Below are positions 18,106 to 25,034 of a stretch of 25,034 bases of DNA, one piece after another. Both the position numbers and the translations under genes were made by a program. Source of the DNA: Saprospiraceae bacterium (lineage in GTDB: Bacteria; Bacteroidota; Bacteroidia; Chitinophagales; Saprospiraceae); the NCBI GenBank assembly GCA_016717105.1, contig JADKGF010000041.1:1-25034 (forward strand), given 5' to 3'. Within the stretch, counting starts at the first letter, position 1, and the number at the start of each line of letters is the position of its first letter. The notes under the pieces were generated by a model. The model was not told where the DNA came from. It worked only from the letters and a program-made list of their open reading frames with translations, and did not search any database.

Positions 18106-18732
18106 ATGTACAAAATCAAAGAGATATATTACACCCTGCAAGGTGAAGGATTCCATACTGGAAGACCGGCAATATTTTGCAGGTTTGCTGGCTGCAATTT
18201 GTGGTCAGGTAGAGAAGTGGATAGAGCCAAGGCCATTTGTAAGTTTTGTGATACTGATTTTCGAAGTACAGATGGTGTAAATGGCGGCAAATACACGGCA
18301 GCTCAACTCACAAAAAAGATAGCCGACCTTTGGCCTGAATCGAACTTGCCACCATTTGTGGTTTGTACTGGTGGTGAGCCCGCTATGCAGATTGATGCAA
18401 ATTTAGTTGAAACTTTTCAAAGCCAATCATTCGAAATAGCAATAGAAACCAATGGGACTATTTCCTTGCCTGATGGCATAGATTGGATATGTGTAAGCCC
18501 CAAGGCAGATACAAATATTGTGGTTACTCAAGGCCACGAGTTGAAATTGGTATATCCACAACTAGAAAATAAGCCAGAAGACTATGATTATTTAAATTTT
18601 GAACATCGATATCTTCAGCCATTGGATGATGCGAAATTGAAAGAAAATATCAATGCCTGCATAGAATATTGCTTAGCAAATCCAACTTGGAAATTGAGTA
18701 TTCAAACCCACAAAATTCTTGGTATTGATTAG
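18106..18732 (+). CDS. queE: 7-carboxy-7-deazaguanine synthase (radical SAM)
   Basis: Converts 6-carboxy-5,6,7,8-tetrahydropterin to 7-carboxy-7-deazaguanine, the radical-SAM step of queuosine and 7-deazapurine synthesis. 208 residues: the N-terminal YYTLQGEGFHTGRPAIFCRFAGC, a cluster motif spaced C-x14-C-x2-C (ending CKFCDT) as in E. coli QueE rather than the ordinary C-x3-C-x2-C, CTGGEPAMQ (SAM binding), IETNGT, CVSPKA and the C-terminal LSIQTHKILG. ATG at 18106; an ATG at 18101 is out of frame. It is the last gene of the icd run. No queC, queD or queF lies in the window. Confidence 0.95.
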   Translation: MYKIKEIYYTLQGEGFHTGRPAIFCRFAGCNLWSGREVDRAKAICKFCDTDFRSTDGVNGGKYTAAQLTKKIADLWPESNLPPFVVCTGGEPAMQIDANLVETFQSQSFEIAIETNGTISLPDGIDWICVSPKADTNIVVTQGHELKLVYPQLENKPEDYDYLNFEHRYLQPLDDAKLKENINACIEYCLANPTWKLSIQTHKILGID

Positions 18733-18888
18733 CCTTGATAAATTAATTGGTAGGTTAGTTTTGATTTTAATATAAGAAGGTACTCAAAATATCAACTAAA
18801 CCTTTACAAAAAACAGCTATCTGTTGAATAAATATTTGAAATTTTAAAAATATTTCTTTTCAGTTGGTGTACTTTATGTAATTTTTTA

Positions 18889-18896
18889 TAATTTCG
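18889..18896 (+). promoter_or_regulatory. Possible -7 promoter box for the tandem AAA+ gene
   Basis: TAATTTCG is one mismatch from TAnnTTTG and lies 22 bp before the ATG at 18919. A TTG at 18864-18866 could form the -33 element with a 22-bp spacer. The 186-bp gap after queE supports a separate promoter, but the sequence match is weak. Confidence 0.3.
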
Positions 18897-18918
18897 TTTA
18901 ATCATATATGACACAACC

Positions 18919-21555
18919 ATGGAGGACCAGTCATCAAGCGCGGAAAAGCGAAATTTTAAGTTCAAGGAGTTGCGTGTATATTCTTCTACGGAATGGCTTG
19001 CAGAAAATAAGAAAAAATACAGACAGGTATTTGACAGGTACGAGACATCTTATATCTATGCTGAATTATCTTTCTATAACAAAATGTTTGATAGAGATAG
19101 TTGGGATGTAGAAATGGAATTGAAATGTTATGAAGTCAAAAACACCAAAAAGCAGGTTTGCAATCTGACTTTCCGAAAAAAAATAAGTAAATTTGATGAT
19201 ATCGTCTATGTAAGAGAAGGTTGGGGAAACAAAAAAGAAGGTTTTTTCTGGAAAAAGGGAACCTATTATTGGGAAGCTTGGATAGAAGGAGAAAAAGTAA
19301 GTACTAAGTATTTTTATATTGAAGATGCTGGTGAGCCTTGGATTGAGCCCATGAAAATTCCTTATGTGCAATTACAATCCATAAAATTGTATGAAGGCCA
19401 ATACGATGATGTGGTCGAAGGTGAACGAAAATATCTGAATACTTTCTCTACTGAAGGGTCACGTTATATTTATACTGAAATTATCTTAAAAAATAAAATC
19501 CCAGGTGAAAATTGGCACTGCGAATTGTTTGTAAAGTTTTATAACCAAAGTAAGGATCTAAAAGGGCAAGTCGTCCGTCTTCATAATGTGAAAAAAGACG
19601 AAGAGTGGATAAAAATCACGGCAGGTTGGGGCGCTAATGCTAAAGGATCGTGGAAAGCAGGCATGTACACCATCGATGTGTTATTTATGGACCAGTTGCT
19701 AGCCACCGTAGAGTTTGAAGTCGCTGATGAATTTTTGGAAGGTGATGCAACGATCATTCTTCCAGACAAAACATCTGGAATTCACTTTGTTGAAGATGAT
19801 CACAAAGAGAGTTTTGCTGATGTGTTCGAGAAGTTAAATCAGCTTATTGGCCTCAACGAAATCAAGCAAAAAGTAAAAGACCACGCTCAATATCTTGAAT
19901 TTCTGAAAATACGCAGAAGTAAAGGTTTTAAGGAATCAGAACGTATTAATATTCACTCAGTTTTTATGGGCAATCCTGGAACAGGGAAAACAACGGTTGC
20001 CAAGATGATGGGTCAATTGTACCGCAAAATGGGACTTTTGTCCAAAGGTCATGTGGTAGAAGTGGATAGGGTAGATCTCGTAGGTGAATATATAGGCCAA
20101 ACTGCACCCAAAGCCAGAGAAGTAATAGAACGAGCTCGTGGTGGTGTATTATTTATTGATGAAGCATATGCCTTAGCCCGTACCAATGATGACTCTAAGG
20201 ATTTTGGTAGAGAAGTGATCGAGATTCTTATTAAAGAGTTGTCGAACGGCAAAGGTGATATTGCTGTTATTGTCGCTGGTTATCCCAAAGAAATGAAGCA
20301 TTTCATACAGTCTAACCCTGGTTTAAAGTCGCGATTTAAACATTTCTTTGATTTTTCGGATTACCTGCCACAAGAATTGATTCTCATTGCGGAATCCGCA
20401 GCTGTAAACAAAGAGATCACTTTTACACCTGAGAGTTTTATATACATCAAAGAGATCATTACAGCAGCGTACAGAGATAGAGACAAGGCTTTCGGAAATG
20501 CCCGATTTGTAATGGATTTGTTGGATAAGGCCAAAATGAATATGGCTTTGCGTTTGATGGCACGTAAAAATCCCGCCAAATTGTCAAAAGCTGATCTTTC
20601 AGAAGTGCAGATAAGTGATGTAATAAATTTGAAACCAAAATCACTCATTACATTGCCAGATATTCCGATAGATCAAACATTGCTTGCAGAGACATTGCTC
20701 GAACTTGACGCACTCATAGGTATGGATTCTGTGAAGCAAAAGATCCATGAAATGGTCAATGTCGTAAAATATTACCGTGAATCTGGCAAAAATGTACTTT
20801 CAGGATTTTCTTTACATACCGTTTTGGTAGGAAATCCAGGTACAGGTAAGACAACAGTAGCTAGAATACTTGCAAGAATCTATAAAGCATTGGGTATCCT
20901 AGAAAGAGGACATATTGTAGAAACCGATCGTCAAGGTTTGGTGGCTGGTTTTGTAGGTCAGACGGCAATAAAAACCAGTGAAAGAATAGATGAAGCGCTC
21001 GGTGGCGTATTATTTATAGATGAGGCATATTCATTGAGCAATTTTAATGGCCTGCAAGGTGATTTCGGAAATGAAGCCATTCAAACCATTCTCAAAAGGA
21101 TGGAAGACATGCGAGGCCACTTTTTTGTTTTTGTCGCTGGTTATCCAGACAATATGGAGAATTTCTTGAAAGCAAATCCAGGCTTAAGTTCCAGATTCGA
21201 CAAAACCCTAAAATTTAATGATTATTCGCCAGCTCAACTAGAAGCCATAGCACTGAAGATGCTAGATGACGAAGGATATAAACTTGCCGCAAAAGCAAAT
21301 GTTTACTTTACGGAGATCCTGACTGACTTATACGAAAAACGTGATAAATACTTCGGCAATGCACGCACTGTCCGCAAATTGGTATTGGAAGTTATCAAAA
21401 ATCAAAACCTAAGATTTGCCGGTATTCCGCATGAAAACAGAAAGAAAAATCAATATCAGGTAATCACCATTGAAGATATGCAAGGTCTGATTGGATTTAC
21501 TGATGCTGAAATGATGGAGAAAAAGTACATTGGTTTTAGATCCAGTGATCAATGA
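18919..21555 (+). CDS. Tandem CbbX/SpoVK-type AAA+ ATPase with duplicated N-terminal domain
   Basis: 878 residues, intact, no signal peptide or membrane segment. Residues about 8-137 and 150-275 are two copies of one beta-rich domain: each has an RYxYxE-like strand, a W-x-V/C-E core strand, then a GWG-N/A-x-K-x-G block followed by W-K-x-G-x-Y. I cannot assign it to a named family. Two CbxX/CfqX-type AAA+ modules follow. Module 1 has GNPGTGKTT (about 352), GGVLFIDEAYAL (about 408), NPGLKSRF and FGNAR. Module 2 has GNPGTGKTT (about 638), GGVLFIDEAYSL (about 695), NPGLSSRF and FGNAR. Both keep Walker A, Walker B and sensor-type residues, so both look ATPase-competent. Relatives remodel proteins (CbbX on Rubisco; SpoVK and ESX EccA in other systems). 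No Rubisco or T7SS gene is nearby, so the client is unknown; recognition by the N-terminal repeats is inferred. Confidence 0.92.
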   Translation: MEDQSSSAEKRNFKFKELRVYSSTEWLAENKKKYRQVFDRYETSYIYAELSFYNKMFDRDSWDVEMELKCYEVKNTKKQVCNLTFRKKISKFDDIVYVREGWGNKKEGFFWKKGTYYWEAWIEGEKVSTKYFYIEDAGEPWIEPMKIPYVQLQSIKLYEGQYDDVVEGERKYLNTFSTEGSRYIYTEIILKNKIPGENWHCELFVKFYNQSKDLKGQVVRLHNVKKDEEWIKITAGWGANAKGSWKAGMYTIDVLFMDQLLATVEFEVADEFLEGDATIILPDKTSGIHFVEDDHKESFADVFEKLNQLIGLNEIKQKVKDHAQYLEFLKIRRSKGFKESERINIHSVFMGNPGTGKTTVAKMMGQLYRKMGLLSKGHVVEVDRVDLVGEYIGQTAPKAREVIERARGGVLFIDEAYALARTNDDSKDFGREVIEILIKELSNGKGDIAVIVAGYPKEMKHFIQSNPGLKSRFKHFFDFSDYLPQELILIAESAAVNKEITFTPESFIYIKEIITAAYRDRDKAFGNARFVMDLLDKAKMNMALRLMARKNPAKLSKADLSEVQISDVINLKPKSLITLPDIPIDQTLLAETLLELDALIGMDSVKQKIHEMVNVVKYYRESGKNVLSGFSLHTVLVGNPGTGKTTVARILARIYKALGILERGHIVETDRQGLVAGFVGQTAIKTSERIDEALGGVLFIDEAYSLSNFNGLQGDFGNEAIQTILKRMEDMRGHFFVFVAGYPDNMENFLKANPGLSSRFDKTLKFNDYSPAQLEAIALKMLDDEGYKLAAKANVYFTEILTDLYEKRDKYFGNARTVRKLVLEVIKNQNLRFAGIPHENRKKNQYQVITIEDMQGLIGFTDAEMMEKKYIGFRSSDQ

Positions 21556-21616
21556 GCTTAATACAACTTAACCTTATCTAAGAGCAATAAGAAATATAAA
21601 AAGGTAAAGTAAAATA

Positions 21617-21661
21617 TTGATTATGTAAGCAGTTTAAATAAATGAACTGCTACATAATCAA
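21617..21661. terminator. Hairpin between convergent genes (bidirectional terminator candidate)
   Basis: Arms 21617-21634 and 21645-21661 pair over 17 bp with one bulged A, around a 10-base AT-rich loop. It lies 61 bp after the stop of the AAA+ gene and 8 bp after the minus-strand stop at 21669. The flanks are A-rich on the left and T/A-rich on the right, so each strand has a partial U-tract. This fits a shared terminator. Confidence 0.7.
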
Positions 21662-21668
21662 TTATTTA

Positions 21669-22603
21669 TCATTTATCCATGCATTTTTCCAACAATTTTT
21701 TTGTGGCAATAACGCCTTCTTCTTCACCGATATTTTCGCCTTCGTATTCTACACCTATGTACCCAGCATATCCACTCTGCCTGACAAGTTCTATCATTTT
21801 GGTGTAATCTATGGTGGTTTCATATCCCATCTCACCGAAGTCATAAGATTTGGCACTTACAGCTTTAGCAAAAGGTAGAAGCTCTTTTACGCCCTTATAT
21901 CGGTCGTATTCTTCCAGACAAGGTGTGCCCCACATAGCGCCATCTTTTCTTTTTAAACAAAAATTGCCAAAATCGGGTAGTGTACCACAATTAGGCTTAT
22001 TGATTTTTGTCATGACATTGGAGAGCCACCGCCCATCGGATGAGTGACCACTGATTTTCGACAATGACATTAATATTTTTTGTTTGTGCATATGTTGCTA
22101 GCCTAGACAATCCGTCTATAGCGGCCGCAGCTACTTCATCTGCATTTCCTTCGCCATGCGCATTTACTCTGATAGAGTGACATCCAAGAAAGGCTGCCGC
22201 ATCTACCCATTGCCTGATGGTTGGCAATCGGCCCTGTCTCCTTTGCTTTGTCCATATCGGCAAGATAGCCTTCATTATCTACCATGATGAGCAATTGTGC
22301 TACACCGGCTTTTTTGCAGGCAGCAGTCATTTTATTGAGATAACTGGTATCAGATGCCTTATCGGCGAAGAATTGATTGACATATTCTACACCCGAAAAT
22401 CCCATAGCACCTGCTTTTACAATAAAACCAAGATGATCCATTTTCTTGTCGAAGAGTGCTTTGTGAAAGGACCATTCAGCCAATGAGATTTTCAGTTTGG
22501 ACGAATCTTGTATTGTTGCTGTTGCCATGTTTGTTGATGATTTGGGATTATTACACGCCCAAATGGAACTCAAGATGAGTACTAAAACGGTATATTTGTA
22601 CAT
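21669..22603 (-). CDS. Lipoprotein TIM-barrel sugar isomerase/epimerase (two frameshifts)
   Basis: A xylose-isomerase-like TIM-barrel protein (AP-endonuclease-2 superfamily), about 310 residues after bridging. The N-terminus MYKYTVLVLILSSIWACNN is a lipoprotein signal with Cys at residue 17, so the enzyme should be tethered in the periplasm. Family features lie in three frames: ISLAEWSFHKALF and GFSGVEYVNQFF (22603 to about 22215), WVDAAAFLGCHSIRVNAHGEG and NINVIVEN (to about 22055), then SSDGRWLSNVM, GTLPDFGNFCL and GYIGVEYEGENIGEEEG (to 21669). Removing one G of the pair at 22213-22214 joins the first two as NHQQWVDAAAFLG; the second break is near 22053-22060. Probable metal ligands (Glu of VEN, Asp of LPDFGN, Glu of GVEYEGE) survive. 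It starts 3 bp after the subunit-3 gene, so it is in the same operon. Substrate unknown; an oxidised (keto) sugar is inferred from context. Confidence 0.82.
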
Positions 22604-22606
22604 AAA

Positions 22607-23186
22607 TTAATTTAAAACATATCCCTTGCCAATAGTGGCATAATCTATACAACCTTGGTAAGGACCAGGTACAGGTAAAAATTCGCATAAACCACCTTTG
22701 CACCAACTTCACTTGTAGAAATATCCGCTGATAGTTGCACTCTTTTATGGATTTGAAAATATGAGGTTTTTGACCGCTTTCGTCCATATCTTCTTTGCTT
22801 CCCTTCGATATAATTGCCAAAATTTCTTCTCTTTCTGTAGGACTAGAGGGCTACAAAAACTTTTGAATATTTATCTTTAGATTTTTGGTCAAACAACTTT
22901 TAATCCTTCCTTAAATGCACTTTGTTTTTCTGGCGAATAAAATGCAGAAAGCATCTCGTCTATATCGGTGACAAAGTGCATCTTTAGCGCCTGGTGTTTC
23001 TGTTTTAGGGAGAATTGCTTCGCAAATCTCCGCCAGCAAATTACCTTCGTCTTCACTTAAGGTTTTTGGTTTCCAGCCAGTAGATGTTTCAGCTTTGCAT
23101 CCACCCAGTAATGCAGCTGCAGTTCCTGCTGTGAGTGAGTATCCTAGGATCAGTGATGTTGCTTTTAATGCTTCTCTTCTATCCAT
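22607..23186 (-). pseudogene. Gluconate 2-dehydrogenase subunit 3-like protein, Tat lipoprotein (heavily frameshifted)
   Basis: Small partner subunit of a GMC-type sugar dehydrogenase. The N-terminus MDRREALKATSLILGYSL...LLGGC combines a twin-Arg motif with a lipobox, typical of this family. EGNLLAEICEAILPKTETPGAKDAL follows. The rest is recognisable only across several frames: VTDIDEMLSAFYSPEKQSAF, DQKSKDKYSKVFVAL, SPTEREEILAIISKG, TISGYF, TSEVGAKVVYANF, then VPGPYQGCIDYATIGKGYVLN with the stop at 22607-22609. I count at least six breaks in about 190 codons, near 22974, 22892, 22846, 22735, 22715 and 22685. Several are resolved by removing one base from a short run (AAA at 22973-22975, AAA at 22891-22893). 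Either the sequence is poor here or the gene is decayed. It lies between the GMC gene (about 34 bp upstream) and the TIM-barrel gene. Confidence 0.8.
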
Positions 23187-23220
23187 TTTTATATTTATTT
23201 TATTGTGATCTTAATTAATG

Positions 23221-24942
23221 TTATAAATTTCCTTTTTTGATGGAATCTACTGCATAATTTACGGCTCTTGCAGTGAATGCCATATAGGTCAGCGATGGAT
23301 TGACGCAGCTCGCTGATGTCATAAAGGCTCCGTCAGTTACGAATACATTTGGTGCAGCGTGTACCTGATTCCATTTGTTCAAAACCGATGTTTTAGGATC
23401 GAGCCCCATTCTAGCTGTACCCATTTCGTGAATACCGAGTCCAGGATTACATCCATGATCATAAGTTTTGACATCTTTGAGTCCAGCAGCTTCTAGCATT
23501 TCCGCTGCAGCATCCATCATATCCACACGCATGGCCTTTTCATTATCTTTCCACTCTGCATCCATGGTCAGTGTCGGCAAGCCATAATATCTTTTACATC
23601 TTTATTGATAGAAACTTTATTCTCTCGCGATAAGGGAGACATTCACAGTCACCATGATTCCAAGTCCAATCACCATTTTGACTCAGTGCATCTTTCAGGT
23701 TTTTGCCATAATCAGCTTCTGCAATATATCTTTCCCAACCATCACGAGATGCCCCACCTTGATATCCATAACCTCTAATGAAATTCGACATCTTTGATTT
23801 AGCATCTATATTTCTAAATCGAGGTATATAAATACCTGTAGGCCTTCTACCTTTGTAAAACTTGTATAAGGAATTCATCGAATTTCCTGGCACACAAGCG
23901 GAACATGATGGCATCATTATGACCCAATCCGCCACTGTCATTACCAAACCATTGGAAAACGATCTGATGTACTGTTGAGCAATATCTGAGCGCTACCTAA
24001 CGCTGGGGTACAAAGGAAAACTACTTTTTGCAAAATATTCCCTTGGGTCTCTTTTGTCTCCGGAATCTGGATACGGACTCCTTTTGCTTTTTGCCTGATT
24101 CGTCCAAGATTATTACGGTTACTATAGAAAATGGACGGATGGTCATATTGCCGGTTGCTTCTGCTGCTGGCAAAGTAGATGCGTTACTAGAGAAATACGC
24201 ACCAAATGGACAGCCACGCATACATCGATTTCTTGTCTGGCAAGTGCCACGACCGTTATGTCCATTTGGACTGGTAATGTGTGCTGTTCGACCCATGATA
24301 AGATCCGTCTGTTGATGTCATAAGTTCTCTGCCAAGGCTTTTTTTGAGCCGTTCTTTTACGGCTGTCTCCAGACAATTGTAATCCATTGGCGGAAGGAAT
24401 TTTCCGTCTGGTAATTGTGGTAAGTTTTCGTTTTGTCCACTCACGCCGATGAATGACTCTACATAATCCTTACCAGGTACAATATCCTTATATCTTACTG
24501 GCCAGTCCACGGCAATACCTTCTTTGGCATTGGCTTCGAAATCTAAGTCACCTAAGCGATACGACTGTCTTCCCCATAATAATGATCGGCCACCGACATG
24601 GTAAGCCCTTATCCAATCAAAAGGTTTGGTTTCTGAATATGGATTTTCTGTATCTTTCGGCCACCAATGTTGTTGTGCAGGCGTCATGGTGTATCCTGTT
24701 CTTTCCTGTATTTTATAGTCTTTCATCTCTTCAGGCGTCATACGGTTTCTGTTTGGAAGCTCCCAATCTTCCTTATTGGCAGTTGGATAATCTCCATGTT
24801 TTACCATTCGGCCTCTTTCGAGAACCAGTGTTTTTAATCCTTTTTCGCAAAATTCCTTAGCTGCCCAGCCACCACTTATTCCTGAACCAACCACAATGGC
24901 ATCATAAGTCATTTCTTTTGTTCCTTCTGAATTGAAATACAT
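23221..24942 (-). pseudogene. GMC-family oxidoreductase, FAD-dependent (heavily frameshifted)
   Basis: FAD enzyme of the glucose-methanol-choline family, gluconate/glucoside dehydrogenase type, about 570 residues. The N-terminal third is intact: IVVGSGISGGWAAKE (FAD dinucleotide motif), TLVLERGR and RAYHVGGRSLLWGRQSYR. Further parts lie in other frames: MGRTAHITSP, RNRCMRGCPFGAYFS (24296-24090), GNILQKVVFLCTPALGSAQILLNS (24060-23960), GRRPTGIYIPRFRN (about 23860), then GLGIHEMGTARMG with the expected catalytic His and NPSLTYMAFTARA (23580-23221). Breaks fall near 24345 (7-base T run), 24300, 24084, 23952, 23945, 23925, 23625 and 23590, mostly repaired by adding one base. No signal peptide is visible, so export with the Tat-bearing subunit 3 is inferred. 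The ATG at 24942 fits family N-termini; another Met lies ten codons later. Confidence 0.87.
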
Positions 24943-24971
24943 ATGTTAATCGATTTACGTTTTTAATATTT

Positions 24972-25034
24972 TTATATATCACACAATTTTATGGCCTGTC
25001 GTAGTGCTTTTTCTTTTGCTTGGGAAGTAGCTCC
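24972..25034 (-). CDS. C-terminal end of an unidentified gene (partial)
   Basis: The minus-strand frame entering from the right edge encodes 20 residues, charged and helical in character (contains QAKEKALRQAI), ending KLCDI before a TAA at 24972-24974. It stops 29 bp before the GMC start on the same strand, so it is probably the preceding gene of that operon. Twenty residues are too few to name it. Confidence 0.5.
   Translation of the reverse strand, partial: GATSQAKEKALRQAIKLCDI

Noticed and set aside
24453..24860. 135-codon plus-strand frame opposite the GMC gene
   Set aside because: The minus-strand frame encodes the intact FAD-binding part of a GMC oxidoreductase; the plus-strand translation resembles nothing.

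Overview
The window is AT-rich DNA from a member of the Bacteroidota, most likely a Saprospiraceae-type environmental lineage. The evidence is three giant secreted proteins ending in type IX secretion (T9SS) sorting domains, a DUF3467 protein, Bacteroidota-style -7 promoter boxes (TAnnTTTG) and genes without clear Shine-Dalgarno sequences. The taxonomic call is inference from gene content.

Layout. (1) 1-12542, plus strand: three tandem paralogues, the first cut by the window edge. They are large Cys-rich modular proteins built from HYR-like/Ig-like beta modules, a recurrent module ending in a W-x-V-x-D-W-C type signature, a PTPxC...DNC module, a dockerin-like EF-hand segment, a cohesin-like beta domain and a T9SS tail. 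A terminator closes the array. (2) 12683-15043, minus: a membrane phosphoethanolamine transferase (broken by one homopolymer indel) behind an overlapping PAP2-family membrane phosphatase, the gene pair expected for lipid A 1-phosphate remodelling. (3) 15262-15567, minus: a DUF3467 protein. (4) 15789-18732, plus: a compact run of NADP-type isocitrate dehydrogenase, HAD-IIIA histidinol/heptose-phosphate-type phosphatase, RidA-family protein and QueE. (5) 18919-21555, plus: an 878-residue protein with a duplicated N-terminal beta domain and two CbbX/SpoVK-type AAA+ domains. (6) 21669-25034, minus: the end of an unknown gene, then a GMC oxidoreductase, a gluconate-2-dehydrogenase-subunit-3-like protein with a Tat/lipoprotein leader, and a lipoprotein TIM-barrel sugar isomerase/epimerase. 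These look like one periplasmic sugar-oxidation operon.

Reading-frame quality is very uneven. Region 6 has at least 15 frame breaks in about 3.3 kb, whereas 14.2-21.6 kb has none that I can see. Gene 1 of the array has one break, gene 2 has two, and gene 3 has a hidden compensated pair. Many breaks are repaired by changing one base in a short homopolymer, and each repair restores family-typical protein sequence. I therefore read most of them as sequencing or assembly indels, with real decay of region 6 as the alternative.

The best candidate for an under-described system is the surface-protein array. All three paralogues carry a dockerin-like segment next to a cohesin-like domain in one chain, plus a T9SS tail, which could allow self- or cross-assembly at the cell surface. 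The tandem CbbX protein with its unassigned duplicated N-terminal domain is the second candidate. I saw no tRNA, rRNA, CRISPR array, insertion sequence or phage gene.
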